A DNA stretch of 64,000 nucleotides, from NCBI RefSeq assembly GCF_026340675.1, contig NZ_JAPEOX010000005.1, positions 1 through 64,000 of the forward strand, read 5' to 3'. Positions 8,201-17,255 of this stretch are shown piece by piece (the first letter of the stretch is position 1; every line of letters starts with the position of its first letter). Source of the stretch: Streptomyces sp. NBC_01264. Its GTDB lineage: Bacteria; Actinomycetota; Actinomycetes; Streptomycetales; Streptomycetaceae. A program made the position numbers and the translations under genes. The notes beneath the pieces were generated by a model that saw nothing but the letters and a program-made list of their open reading frames with translations, did no database searches and was not told the origin of the DNA.

Positions 8201-8850
8201 CCTTCAACGGCTGGTTGCTCAGGCATCGGAGGGCATGCCGGCGGCGCCGGTGATCTGGTTCCAGATCGTGAAGCGGACGGTCATCTCGAAGCGGTGGCGG
8301 CGGGCGGTGATGAGGTGGCGTCCGGTGCGGAAGTGGGGTGAGATCCCGGTGAACGCAGACAAGAACCGCTGCGCGGGGCCGGGGCTGCGGAATCCTTTCA
8401 TCGCCCGTTCCCGCTGCCTCGTTGGCTGGTGGGAGAGCCTTGTCACGACGGTTCTGCACGAGGATGTCGAGGACGTTGCCGTCGGCGTCCACAGCCCGCC
8501 ACAGGTACTTTTGGACCCCGCCGATCTTGACGAAGACCTCGTCGAAATGCCATTTATCGCCCGGCCTCGGGCGCCGTCGGCGCAGCGCATTGGCGTAAGT
8601 CTGGCCGAACTTCAGGCACCACCGACGGACGGTCTCGTAGGAGACGACCACACCCCGCTCGAGCATCATCTCCTCCACCTCACGGAAGGAGAGGGGGAAG
8701 CGGAAGTACAGCCACACACAGTGGGAGATGATCTCGGCCGGGTAGCGGTGGTTTTTATACGACGGCGTGCTCGACAACACGAGCGGCCCCCCTCCCCGGA
8801 CGGACAGTCCGAAGATCATCCCACCCCGCCACCGACAACGTGACAGCACC
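8201..8850 (-). pseudogene. IS6 subtype II copy, internally deleted and lacking its outer end
   Basis: An N-terminal part (SSTPSYKNHRYPAEIISHC onward) and C-terminal part are present, but about 100 codons between the first DDE Asp region and NNRAENSHQ are lost near 8430. One end, GACAACGTGACAGCACC, is kept at 8850; the other was replaced by the intact copy ending at 8200. No active enzyme is encoded. Confidence 0.88.
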
Positions 8851-8984
8851 CCGAGGACTGTGAAACGTCCGCTCAGCACCAGGAGACTGTCCGATTAATT
8901 GCCCGAACCGCCCTTAATTCCGGGTCGGACCGGACTATAACGTACCGGAAACATCCGCCCACCCCTGGTCGATCAAGGAATCCA

Positions 8985-10445
8985 ATGACGATACCCAGAG
9001 AAATGCCGACAGTACTAGGATACACGTCGGTGACTTGGCGGGACGTTTACGTCGAGGATCTTCCGAGCGGCCCCGCCGAACTCGCCGGAAAGACGCGGGA
9101 ACATTTTTTCTCGTACTGCCAGCACCTCGGCGTCAAGGATATTTTGCGGAGTAGCGACCTGACGACCTTGACATCTCGACTCAAGCGCGCGAACTACGAC
9201 ATATCCAAGGTATACGGAAATTACTACCCTCACTTCTACATGGAGAAATCTAAATTCCAGACAAGGGATTCTGAGACATACGCGAGGGTCGAGGCGACCG
9301 TAAGAGCGGGCCGGACCAAGGCGAAGGCAGCGGTTCAGGCCAAGCAGCACGGCGAGCGCATCAAGAAGTTGGCCCACCTGGCCGAAGAATGGTGCTCCTA
9401 TCCCTCGAAGTACGTAATTGCCCGCACGGCGCAATGGGATCGCCTACTCAAGGAGCGCGATGACCTGCTGAAAGTCGTACCATCAGGTTCGCAACACCGC
9501 GCCGCGCTGGAGCGGACGGCCGCCAAGATCAGCGTCAAGCAGGCCCGGGTCGAGAGCGTCGCAGAAACCACCAGATCAGCGGTGGACGCTTCCATGAAGA
9601 AGTTGGAAGACGATTTCCTGGCTCTCGCGAAGGAAACCCTTGGACCGTCCCGGATCAAAGAATGGGAACGATCCAAGGAGAGATACGAACGCGCCGTTAC
9701 CGGTTATGACCGACGCCCGGGTCGCAGATGGTGCAGAGACTCCGCCGTCGTCCTCGCATCCGGAGTTCAGGACGAGAGAATCCGGAACCTGCAACGGGCA
9801 GTCGACTCCAAACGCGAATTCGAGCGGGTCGCCAAGGAGAAGCCCACCGGTGTCGCGTACGGAATAATGGAGAGACTTCGACCAGAATTTGAATCCTCCG
9901 GCTTGACGGCCGGCGCTCCCAAGGAAATCGGCTACCGGGCGACGCTGAAGTCGATGGAGCAGAGCCTGGCGGCGTGCAAGCAGCGCCTACCGGTATGGGA
10001 ACAGCAAAGGCTTGCGAAGGAGGCTGCCCCACAGGCGGTGAACGCCGTCCGGAACGCCGTCCGGACAGGGCACACGACACGGGCGAACTCGGCCCCGGCG
10101 AGCACGCACAACTCCCAGCCCGCCCGCCGGGTAGCATACGCGCCCATGACGTGGGACATACCCATCGGCCAGGGATTCCCCGTCCCTCTGGACGCGTACA
10201 CGGCGAACAGCATCCGCGCCGATTACCGGAATTGGGACATTCCGCTCGCGAAAGCCTTCTACGCTTACTGCTACCTAAACCGGGAGGGATGCAACACGGA
10301 CACAATCCATCTCGACACTCTCGTTTACAGCGGATCCTACGACGTCGTTCTCACGGCGGTGGAACGTTTCCACGTGATGGACCCCCAGGCAGCGCTCCGC
10401 GAATTCGAACGCGCATTCATCATGGCGTATCCGGACTGGACGTAG
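8985..10445 (+). CDS. Orphan protein with long coiled-coil region
   Basis: 486 aa, not recognised. ATG 8985 is preceded by AAGGA at good spacing. Residues ~1-110 are a mixed domain rich in aromatics. Residues ~110-290 are charged heptads (Arg, Lys, Glu, Ala), predicted coiled coil. A low-complexity linker follows around 355-395. The final ~90 residues form a compact domain (TWDIPIGQGFPVPLDAYTAN onward) with paired aromatics and acidic residues. There is no signal peptide or transmembrane segment. It stands alone between IS6 pieces, with no operon partner. The architecture (two end domains joined by a coiled coil and linker) fits a delivered or structural protein, but nothing proves it. Confidence 0.72.
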   Translation: MTIPREMPTVLGYTSVTWRDVYVEDLPSGPAELAGKTREHFFSYCQHLGVKDILRSSDLTTLTSRLKRANYDISKVYGNYYPHFYMEKSKFQTRDSETYARVEATVRAGRTKAKAAVQAKQHGERIKKLAHLAEEWCSYPSKYVIARTAQWDRLLKERDDLLKVVPSGSQHRAALERTAAKISVKQARVESVAETTRSAVDASMKKLEDDFLALAKETLGPSRIKEWERSKERYERAVTGYDRRPGRRWCRDSAVVLASGVQDERIRNLQRAVDSKREFERVAKEKPTGVAYGIMERLRPEFESSGLTAGAPKEIGYRATLKSMEQSLAACKQRLPVWEQQRLAKEAAPQAVNAVRNAVRTGHTTRANSAPASTHNSQPARRVAYAPMTWDIPIGQGFPVPLDAYTANSIRADYRNWDIPLAKAFYAYCYLNREGCNTDTIHLDTLVYSGSYDVVLTAVERFHVMDPQAALREFERAFIMAYPDWT

Positions 10446-10465
10446 GGTCGAGCCGGCGAGAGGGC

Positions 10466-10525
10466 GGCGTTGTCGCATTGTCGGCGGCATGATTGTTTGA
10501 TGGGGCACTGAGCCTTTTCCAACCT
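10466..10525 (+). other. Adjoining IS6 and IS5 end relics
   Basis: GGCGTTGTCGCATTGTCGG at 10466 is a decayed IS6 left end. At 10510 begins GAGCCTTTTCCAACCT, the exact terminus of the intact IS5-family element at 58472-59360, again preceded by ACT. No coding sequence of either element remains. The stretch 10526-10637 has no recognisable feature. Confidence 0.65.
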
Positions 10526-10637
10526 GACCGCGATGCCGGGCTGTTGGGGGTCAAGGGCTGTACGCAACGACGAAGCTCCTGGTACTGATCTTTGATGCCG
10601 TGTTTGATGATCTGGGCAGGTTCGGTATGCCGGGTGT

Positions 10638-10981
10638 ATGGGGACTCGAACTCGTGCGTCGTTGAGCCCAGTTGATTTGGAGCGGCGACGTTTGCAGGCG
10701 GCTGATTTATTCGAACAGGGGATGCGGCAGAGCAAGGTCGCCCAGATGCTCGGGGTGACGCCGCAGCCGTGTCAGCCTGTGGCGGCGGGCCTGGGCTGAG
10801 GGCGGCCGTCGGGCCCTGCTGTCCAGGGGGCCGGGCGGCAGTTCGTATCTGAGCGCGGAGCAGGAGCGGGAGCTGGAGGGTCTTCTGCGGGCGGGGCCGA
10901 CGGCGTACGGCTGGGAGGATCAGCGGTGGACCCTGGCCCGGGTCGGGGTCCTGATCGAGGAGCGGTTCAAGGTCCGCTACG
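10638..10981 (+). pseudogene. IS630-family transposase, N-terminal part, frameshifted
   Basis: ATG 10638 opens a helix-turn-helix region (DLFEQGMRQSKVAQMLGVTPQ). The frame stops near 10798, but the family sequence continues in another frame (WRRAWAEGGRRALLSRG, then LSAEQERELEGLLRAGP and RWTLARVGVLIEERF). The gene is then cut by the IS6 end at 10982. Both a frameshift and a truncation make it inactive. Confidence 0.75.
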
Positions 10982-11526
10982 GGCCTTGTCACGTTGTCGG
11001 GGCAGGGTGAGATGATCTTCGGGTTGTCCGTCCGGTGAGGGGTGGGGTTCGTGTCGTCCAGCACGCCGTCGTATGCGAATCACCGTTACCCGGTGGAGAT
11101 CATTTCGCACTGTGTGTGGCTGTACTTCCGCTTCCCCCTCAGCTTCCGTGAGGTGGAGGAGATGATGCTCGAGCGGGGCGTGATCGTCTCGTACGAGAGC
11201 ATCCGCCGGTGGTGTCTGAAGTTCGGCCAGACCTACGCCAACGCGCTGCGCCGCAGGCGCCCGCAGCCCGGCCATAAATGGCATCTCGACGAGGTGTTCA
11301 TCAAGATCGGCGGGAAGCAGAAGTACTTGTGGCGGGCCGTCGATGCCGACGGAAACGTCCTGGACATCCTGGTCCAGAGCCAGCGTGACAAGGCTGCGGC
11401 CAGGCGTTTCTTCCGTCGGCTCCTCACCTCCACCGGGCAGGTACCCCGGGTGGTCGTGACCGACAAGCTGAGGTCGTACGGGGCGGCGCACCGGGAAGTG
11501 ATGCCCTCCGTGGAGCACCGTGCCCA
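10982..11526 (+). pseudogene. IS6 subtype II, 5' part, cut by an IS1182-type end
   Basis: Left end GGCCTTGTCACGTTGTCGG, then a good N-terminal and central transposase sequence up to VEHRAHKG, where it is interrupted. The catalytic Glu is lost. The sequence after the break (CCTGCTGGCCAAATG) is shared with the interruption of a different IS6 copy at 50978. Confidence 0.88.
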
Positions 11527-11745
11527 CAAGGGATCCTGCTGGCCAAATGTCGTGTCCTGCGGTGAGGGCGGGCGGTTGGCATGGTGGTGGCCGGTTCTGT
11601 CGTTCCCGGCTGGTGGGGTGGGAGTCATGTCGTTGCTGCCGGAGCAGTGGCCCGAGGTCCCTGAGGTGACGGTGCGGGTCGCGCGGGCGGTGGCTGGTCG
11701 TGGGGCGCCGCCGTTGGCTATGCGGGTGCGGGATGAGCTGGGCGG
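11527..11745 (+). pseudogene. IS1182-family element, left end and N-terminal relic
   Basis: Terminal CCTGCTGGCCAAATG followed by an ATG at 11627 encoding MSLLPEQWPEVPEVTVRVARAV and ending LAMRVRDELGG. This is the usual IS1182 N-terminal pattern (PE..ARVARA, then MRDELG). It is cut by the IS6 left end at 11746 after about 40 residues. Confidence 0.65.
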
Positions 11746-12610
11746 GGTGCTGTCACGTTGTCGGTGGCGGTCTGGGATGATCTTCGGGTTGTCCGTCTGG
11801 GGAGGGGTTCGGTCGTGTCGTCTGTGGTCCCGTCATACGCGAACCACCGCTACCCGGTGGAGATCATTTCGCACTGTGTGTGGCTGTACTTCCGCTTCCC
11901 CCTCTCCTTCCGTGAAGTCGAGGAGATGATGCTCGAGCGCGGCGTCGTCGTCTCCTACGAGAGCATCCGCCGCTGGTGCCGGAAGTTCGGCCAGGCCTAC
12001 GCGAACGCGCTGCGCCGGCGACGCCCGCAGCCCGGCGACAAATGGCACCTCGACGAGGTCTTCATCAAGATCAACGGGGCGTCGAAGTACTTGTGGCGGG
12101 CCGTCGACCAGGACGGCAACGTCCTCGACATCCTGGTCCAGAGCCGGCGTGACAAGGCTGCAGCCAGGCGTTTCTTCCGCCGGCTCCTCACCTCCACCGG
12201 GCAGGTGCCCAGGGTGGTCGTCACCGACAAGCTGAAGTCCTACGGGGCCGCACACCGCGAGATCATGCCCTCAGTGGAACACCGTTCCCACAAAGGATTG
12301 AACAACCGGGCGGAGAACTCCCACCAGCCCACCCGGCAGCGTGAACGCGCGATGAAAGGCTTCCGCAGCGTCGGCGGGGCGCAACGCTTCCTGTCCGCGT
12401 TCACCGGGATCTCACCCCACTTCCGCCCCCACCGGCACCTGATGACCGCCGGCCGCCACCGCTTCGAGATGACCGTCAGGTTCACCATCTGGAACCAGAT
12501 CACCAGTGCCACCGGCATGCCCGCCACAGCCTGAGCAGCGGGCCGCCGACGGCCCCCGCACAGCCTGACACGCAATCAAACGATCACACCACCGACAACG
12601 TGACAGCGCC
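11746..12610 (+). mobile_element. IS6-family element, subtype II variant, intact
   Basis: 865 bp with ends GGTGCTGTCACGTTGTC and GACAACGTGACAGCGCC. The flanking 8-mers differ, so no target duplication survives. Its right end is joined directly to a partial IS6 copy. Confidence 0.92.
11815..12534 (+). CDS. IS6-family transposase
   Basis: 239 aa from GTG 11815. DDE residues lie in HLDEVFIKINGASKY, VTDKLKSYG and NNRAENSHQPTRQRER; the HTH segment is REVEEMMLERGVVVSYESIRRWC. It differs from the 2775 gene at scattered positions over the whole length, so it is an older relative rather than a recent copy. It appears intact. Confidence 0.94.
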   Translation: MSSVVPSYANHRYPVEIISHCVWLYFRFPLSFREVEEMMLERGVVVSYESIRRWCRKFGQAYANALRRRRPQPGDKWHLDEVFIKINGASKYLWRAVDQDGNVLDILVQSRRDKAAARRFFRRLLTSTGQVPRVVVTDKLKSYGAAHREIMPSVEHRSHKGLNNRAENSHQPTRQRERAMKGFRSVGGAQRFLSAFTGISPHFRPHRHLMTAGRHRFEMTVRFTIWNQITSATGMPATA

Positions 12611-13106
12611 CGGGAACGTCCTCGACATCCTCGTCCAGAACCGGCGGGACAAGGCTGCTGCCAGGCGTTTCTTCCGACGACTCCTCACCACCACCGGGCA
12701 GGTACCCCGCGTGGTCATCACCGACAAACTGAAGTCGTACGGGGCCGCGCACCGTGAGGTGATGCCCTCGGTCGAGCACCGTGCCCACAAGGGACTGAAC
12801 AACCGAGCGGAGAACTCCCACCAGCCCACCCGGCAGCGGGAACGGGCGATGAAAGGCTTCCGCAGCCCAGGCTCGGCGCAGCGGTTCCTGTCCGCGTTCA
12901 CCGGCATCTCACCCCATTTCCGGCCCCACCGGCACCTGATGACCGCCGACCGGTACCGCCTCGAAATGAGAGTGCGCTTCACGATCTGGAACCAGGTCAC
13001 CGGCGCCGCCGGCGTGCTCGCCACGGCCTGAACAACAGGCCGGCCGATACCTCACCGGCCCTGACGGCCATCAAAACGATCATGCTGCCAACAATGTGAC
13101 AACGCC
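12611..13106 (+). pseudogene. IS6 transposase, 3' half only
   Basis: Begins at GNVLDILVQNRRDK and runs to the natural stop (13031) and right end ATGTGACAACGCC. Its sequence matches the corresponding part of the intact gene at 14925-15644 very closely, so it probably derives from that copy. The ATG at 12600 lies in the neighbouring IS6 end and is not a real start. Confidence 0.88.
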
Positions 13107-13220
13107 CCTCCGCCAGCGCCTTCCACAGGCCCATCGCTCCGTCGCCGACCACGAGCATCGGATCCCGCATGCCGCGCCGGCGGCAGTCCCGCAGCAGATC
13201 CGCCCAGGATTCGGTGGACT
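13107..13220 (-). pseudogene. Internal fragment of an IS256-family transposase
   Basis: About 37 codons (ESTESWADLLRDCRRRGMRDP and following) match the intact IS256 gene at 28290-29546 around residue 225 of that protein. Both borders are IS6-type ends, so the fragment was trapped during IS6-mediated rearrangement. Confidence 0.8.
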
Positions 13221-13381
13221 GGCACTGTCACGCTAACGTCGCATGGCATGCCCAGGTCAATAGATCTTGCGGCGAGCGACCTAGACTGCACAGCCGGACG
13301 GGAAATTCTCCCCGTCGGCAACCTCGAAAGCGATCGAATTTCCTGGCATGCTCACGCCATTTTCGACAACGTGACAGTGCC
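13221..13381. mobile_element. MITE-like element with IS6-type ends (diverged copy)
   Basis: 161 bp, no coding capacity, ends GGCACTGTCACGCTAACG and GACAACGTGACAGTGCC. The interior shares blocks with the two 160-bp elements at 48145 and 49025 (CATGGCATG, TAGATCTT, GGCGAGCG) but is otherwise diverged. The interior is not IS6 transposase sequence, so it is not simply a deleted IS6; it probably uses IS6 transposase in trans. Confidence 0.75.
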
Positions 13382-13522
13382 CTCCGAAGACCATCCCACC
13401 CCGCCACCGACAACGTGACAGCACCCGGCGCCGCCGACATGCCCCCCGCGGCCTGAGCAACCAGCCGCCGACGGCTTCTTCACGCCCCCAGACGATCACA
13501 CCACCGACAACGTGACAACGCC
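13382..13522. other. Two IS6 end relics side by side
   Basis: 13382-13425 is an IS6 left end in minus orientation (GAAGACCATCCCACC to GTGACAGCACC). 13426-13522 is a right end with the last codons of a transposase (DMPPAA, stop) and terminus GTGACAACGCC. Nothing else is encoded. Confidence 0.75.
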
Positions 13523-13548
13523 CTGGCGGTTGCCGACAGCGTGACGGA

Positions 13549-14709
13549 CTACAGCGCGCGCCGGCCCTCCCGTTCAGTAAGGATCTTGAAGGGTGCATCT
13601 GCGGCGCTAATCCAGCCCTGCTCGGCAGTGCTGCCCACAGCGAGGTATTTGCTGTCGATCTCGACGACCACGAAGTAGCTCTTCCGTCCCTCGTTTGACC
13701 AAGTGCTGAACCGGGTGGCGACTGCCGGATCGGTCGTGAATTCCATCACCGTGCCACCCATGTCGGCCTCGCCCACCTGGCTTCTCGCCTGCTCCGGGGT
13801 GGGCCGGGCCGCTCGGACGTTCGCCTTGCGATTCTTGGCTCTGGCGATCTGGTCGGCGTTCATTCCCCGGGCGACGATGACCTTGCGCGACTCCGCGTCG
13901 CTGACGGCCGCCAGAACCGTGGCGTACGAACTGAGGGCAGGGGGTGCGGATCGTGCGGGCTCCGAAGTCTTCTCATCACGGCTCTTTGATTCCTGCTGGC
14001 GCTGAGATGCCACCTTCCGGCGCGCTCCCGCCCTGCTCGCTGATCCCTTGACCTCTGGGCCGGTCTTCACGTCTGCAACGGTGCTGGGCTGCTGCTCGGA
14101 GGCCGCGTCCGCGACCGACACGGACGTCATCACTACAGGCTTCTTCCGTAGTGATCCCACCCGGCTGCGCTTATCGGCTTGAGTAGTCGACACGGGCGTG
14201 GGCGTGGCTATCGACTTCGGTTCCGCAGAGTCAACCGGCGTCTTCTTCCGCAGGTTCCGCGTATGCCCTGCATTCCTGCGCTCCTGTCCTTCGCTTGCCG
14301 TAGCGGTCCCCTTCGAGGGCGTCGAGGCGATCTTGGGGCGGGAAGGCGCAGGATTCTTGGAATCGGCTCCATGGCGAATCCGGGCAAGGGGGCGAGGCGC
14401 GGGAGCGCTGGCAGCGTACGTGAAAGGGCTAAGGGCGACGGTCCCGTTCAATGGCTCGAACTGCCAGAAGGTGCCGAGACGGACAAGGGACGAGCCGACG
14501 GGTAGTTCCAGTATCGGACCGGAATCCCCCTCTGTCGTTTTGAGAGGCTGGTTGCTCTCTTGCGAGATGAGCAAGCCTATGCTGGTGCAGACCTGGCCAT
14601 CCTGATCGATGAACAGCGGTTGGGAATTCTCCCCCTCCCCATACGCAACGGGTGAGGAATCGTGCATCAGTGGCCCGTACGGTGCGGGTAGAACGATCGT
14701 GGTTTCCAT
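13549..14709 (-). CDS. Protein with predicted ADP-ribosyltransferase-like C-terminus
   Basis: 386 aa from ATG 14709, which follows GAGG five bases upstream; the longer ATG at 14844 has no such site. The N-terminal ~90 residues form a compact domain. A long basic Ser/Pro/Lys-rich, probably disordered linker runs to about residue 270. The C-terminal ~110 residues resemble an R-S-E type mono-ADP-ribosyltransferase fold: VIVARGMNADQI (Arg position), MEFTTDPAVATRFS (S-T-S-like strand) and STAEQGWISAADAP (Glu position). ARTs transfer ADP-ribose from NAD to target proteins or DNA and are common toxins. No immunity gene or signal peptide is seen. The assignment is from motif pattern only; a related non-enzymatic fold is possible. 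Confidence 0.55.
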   Translation of the reverse strand: METTIVLPAPYGPLMHDSSPVAYGEGENSQPLFIDQDGQVCTSIGLLISQESNQPLKTTEGDSGPILELPVGSSLVRLGTFWQFEPLNGTVALSPFTYAASAPAPRPLARIRHGADSKNPAPSRPKIASTPSKGTATASEGQERRNAGHTRNLRKKTPVDSAEPKSIATPTPVSTTQADKRSRVGSLRKKPVVMTSVSVADAASEQQPSTVADVKTGPEVKGSASRAGARRKVASQRQQESKSRDEKTSEPARSAPPALSSYATVLAAVSDAESRKVIVARGMNADQIARAKNRKANVRAARPTPEQARSQVGEADMGGTVMEFTTDPAVATRFSTWSNEGRKSYFVVVEIDSKYLAVGSTAEQGWISAADAPFKILTEREGRRAL

Positions 14710-14855
14710 GGTTCCTCGAATCTCTGCAGGACGTCGAGACCTCGAGCGAGAGGTCTCATGGGTTCCGAAGGCTATGGACCCGCCCTCACTAGCGTGAGTG
14801 CCTATGGATAGCCCATTGGGCAGAACAGCGAATCCGCTGCGCAATCGATTGTGCG

Positions 14856-15719
14856 GGCGTTGTCACGTTGTCGGGGCAGGGTGAGATGATCTTCGGGTTG
14901 TCCGTCCGGTGAGGGGTCTGATTCGTGTCGTCGAGCATGCCGTCGTACGCGAATCACCGGTACCCGGTGGAGATCATTTCGCACTGTGTGTGGCTGTACT
15001 TCCGCTTCCCACTCTCCTTCCGCGAGGTGGAGGAGATGATGCTCGAGCGCGGTGTGGTCGTCTCCTACGAGACCATTCGCCGGTGGTGTCTGAAGTTCGG
15101 TCAGACCTACGCCAACAGCCTGCGCCGGCGGCGCCCGAAGCCCGGCGACAAGTGGCACCTCGACGAGGTCTTCATCAAAATCGGCGGGGTCCGGAAGTAC
15201 TTGTGGCGGGCCGTCGACCAGGACGGGAACGTCCTCGACATCCTCGTCCAGAACCGGCGGGACAAGGCTGCTGCCAGGCGTTTCTTCCGACGACTCCTCA
15301 CCACCACCGGGCAGGTACCCCGCGTGGTCATCACCGACAAACTGAAGTCGTACGGGGCCGCGCACCGTGAGGTGATGCCCTCGGTCGAGCACCGTGCCCA
15401 CAAGGGACTGAACAACCGAGCGGAGAACTCCCACCAGCCCACCCGGCAGCGGGAACGGGCGATGAAAGGCTTCCGCAGCCCAGGCTCGGCGCAGCGGTTC
15501 CTGTCCGCGTTCACCGGCATCTCACCCCATTTCCGGCCCCACCGGCACCTGATGACCGCCGACCGGTACCGCCTCGAAATGAGAGTGCGCTTCACGATCT
15601 GGAACCAGGTCACCGGCGCCGCCGGCGTGCTCGCCACGGCCTGAACAACAGGCCGGCCGATACCTCACCGGCCCTGACGGCCATCAAAACGATCATGCTG
15701 CCAACAATGTGACAACGCC
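14856..15719 (+). mobile_element. IS6-family element, subtype II variant, intact
   Basis: 864 bp with ends GGCGTTGTCACGTTGTC and ATGTGACAACGCC. The last 70 bp are repeated directly downstream. The 3' half is also present as a separate fragment at 12611-13106. Confidence 0.92.
14925..15644 (+). CDS. IS6-family transposase
   Basis: 239 aa from GTG 14925. The core has HLDEVFIKIGGVRKY, ITDKLKSYG and NNRAENSHQPTRQRER. It is complete, with the same length and start as the other subtype II genes but distinguishable by substitutions such as SLRRRRPKPGDKW and TADRYRLEMRV. The adjacent cargo gene on the minus strand ends at 13549 and starts at 14709, so this element lies directly upstream of it and faces away. 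Confidence 0.94.
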   Translation: MSSSMPSYANHRYPVEIISHCVWLYFRFPLSFREVEEMMLERGVVVSYETIRRWCLKFGQTYANSLRRRRPKPGDKWHLDEVFIKIGGVRKYLWRAVDQDGNVLDILVQNRRDKAAARRFFRRLLTTTGQVPRVVITDKLKSYGAAHREVMPSVEHRAHKGLNNRAENSHQPTRQRERAMKGFRSPGSAQRFLSAFTGISPHFRPHRHLMTADRYRLEMRVRFTIWNQVTGAAGVLATA

Positions 15720-15790
15720 CAGGCCGGCCGATACCTCACCGGCCCTGACGGCCATCAAAACGATCATGCTGCCAACAATGTGACAACGCC
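15650..15790 (+). repeat. Direct duplication of an IS6 right end (71-bp period)
   Basis: The post-stop tail of the transposase gene plus its terminus (AGGCCGGCCGATACC to GTGACAACGCC) occurs twice head to tail, at 15650-15720 and 15721-15790, with no change that I can see. It is analogous to the triplicated right end at 61460-61903. Confidence 0.88.
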
Positions 15791-15936
15791 ACCCAGGTAA
15801 TCCGGATGGGGCGATTTAATGAATTTCCCGTGTGTTGTCCGGCCGAGTGGAGCGCGCCTGCTAGATCATCTCAGTCGGCGCTCGCCCTCCGCGGGCTTAG
15901 GACCGCATGCTCGAATCTAGAACGAGGATGATCATC

Positions 15937-16731
15937 ATGACTTCGGACAAGACGTCGTCGACCTTGCGCTTCGGATCGGTGCCCAGGATCCGGCGACGGT
16001 TGGTGGTAGGGGCTGCAGGATCGTTGGCCCTGGTCGGTCTCAGCCTCATCAGCCCCACACTGGTCGTGGCAGACGGATCCGGTTGGGCTGATGCCACTGC
16101 CGCGTACGGCTTGGACCGTCATTCCTGCCGTGATGGTAAGGGTCGCGGCACGAACGGGCCCACAGCGCTGGGCGGCGGAGACCACGGGCACAAAGACAAG
16201 TGTCAGGGTCCGAAAGGGCCTCGGGGTCCGCGGGGCGCCACCGGTGCTACCGGGCCCACCGGCCCTGCTGGTGCTACCGGCCCCCAGGGCGCTACGGGCG
16301 CTACGGGTGCGTCTGGTGCGACCGGCGCCACGGGCGCTACCGGTGCTACCGGGCCCACCGGCCCTGCTGGTGCTACCGGCCCCCAGGGCGCTACGGGCGC
16401 TACGGGTGCGTCTGGTGCGACCGGCGCCACGGGCGCTACCGGCACCACTGGGGCGACTGGAGCGATGGGTCCCACCGGTGCGGCGGGACCAGCGTCAACG
16501 CAACAAGTCGTTGGCGCTTCCGTCAGGATTACTCCAGGAAACGATGGCGCAGCCACCGTTTCCTGCCCGGCAGGCAGCGTCGTCACAGGTGGGGGCTACT
16601 TCTCAAACCCGGCTAATGAAACCGTTCAATTCTGGGACAACGCCCCCTCCGGCAACGGTTGGGGCGTGCAAGCCCGGAACAACGGCACCTCGGACGTGTT
16701 TGTCGCAGCAACGGCTTTGTGTGCGCCCTAA
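15937..16731 (+). CDS. Secreted collagen-like protein
   Basis: 264 aa from ATG 15937, nine bases after GAGG; in-frame ATGs at 15907 and 15928 are less well placed. An Arg-rich start followed by a hydrophobic stretch ([23 protein letters not shown]) is a signal peptide. A linker follows, then about 30 uninterrupted Gly-X-Y triplets rich in GAT and GPT/GPA, the bacterial collagen triple-helix pattern. The C-terminal ~75 residues form a beta-rich globular domain with Cys residues ([13 protein letters not shown], ending in Cys-Ala-Pro). In other bacteria such proteins are surface or spore adhesins. No sortase motif is seen, so it is probably released or loosely held. It stands alone between IS6 elements. 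Confidence 0.85.
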   Translation: MTSDKTSSTLRFGSVPRIRRRLVVGAAGSLALVGLSLISPTLVVADGSGWADATAAYGLDRHSCRDGKGRGTNGPTALGGGDHGHKDKCQGPKGPRGPRGATGATGPTGPAGATGPQGATGATGASGATGATGATGATGPTGPAGATGPQGATGATGASGATGATGATGTTGATGAMGPTGAAGPASTQQVVGASVRITPGNDGAATVSCPAGSVVTGGGYFSNPANETVQFWDNAPSGNGWGVQARNNGTSDVFVAATALCAP

Positions 16732-16918
16732 CTGGACTTCCCCCACGTAGTCCAGGCGGCGAAGATCCTGCGGCATCGCACCGACGCCAAGACCAGCAAG
16801 GTCACCCGACAGACCATCCACGCCATCACCGACATGACCGCGGGTGAGGCATCGCCGCAGCTCATCGGACGTCTCGCCAGGTCACAGTGGTGCATCGAGG
16901 CCGTCCACCACGTCAGAG
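16732..16918 (+). pseudogene. ISAs1-family transposase, internal fragment
   Basis: The frame directly after the preceding stop codon reads FPHVVQAAKILRHRT, then TIHAITDMTAGEASPQLIGRL and RSQWCIEAVHHVR. These match the YAVT(S/D)L...W.IE...H motif region of ISAs1 transposases. It is cut on the right by IS6 at 16919, with no start or stop. Confidence 0.8.
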
Positions 16919-17255
16919 GGCGTTGTCACGTTGTCGGCGGCGTGATCGTTTGATGGTGCGTCAGGGCGAGCCGGGGCCTGGGGGCCGTGGTTCAGACCGT
17001 CGCGGGCAGGCCGGCGACGCCGGTGATCTGGTCCCAGATCGCGAAGCGGACGGTCATCTCGAAGCGGTGGCGGCCGGCGGTCATCAGGTGCCGGTGGGGC
17101 CGGAAGTGGGGTGAGATCCCGGTGAACGCGGACAGGAACCGCTGCGCTCCGCCCGGGCTGCGGAAGCCTTTCATCGCGCGTTCGCGCTGCCGGGTGGGCT
17201 GGTGGGAGTTCTCCGCCCGATTGTTTAAACCCTTATGGGAGCGGTGCTCCACCGA
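16919..17255 (-). pseudogene. IS6 subtype II, C-terminal third, cut by IS701
   Basis: Right end GGCGTTGTCACGTTGTC at 16919 and the last 88 residues (VEHRSHKGLNNRAENSHQ to the stop) are kept. The upstream part is missing because an IS701 element begins at 17256 inside the codon run for the conserved SVEHRS. Confidence 0.88.

Noticed and set aside
7413..8879. A 488-aa open frame that looks like a fused double transposase
   Set aside because: It is an in-frame read-through of an intact IS6 gene (7413-8132) and a neighbouring damaged copy; IS6 ends lie between them at 8200.
16203..16586. Minus-strand Pro/Val/Ala-rich ORF opposite the collagen-like gene
   Set aside because: It is the mirror of the Gly-X-Y repeats; the plus-strand gene has a ribosome site and a signal peptide.
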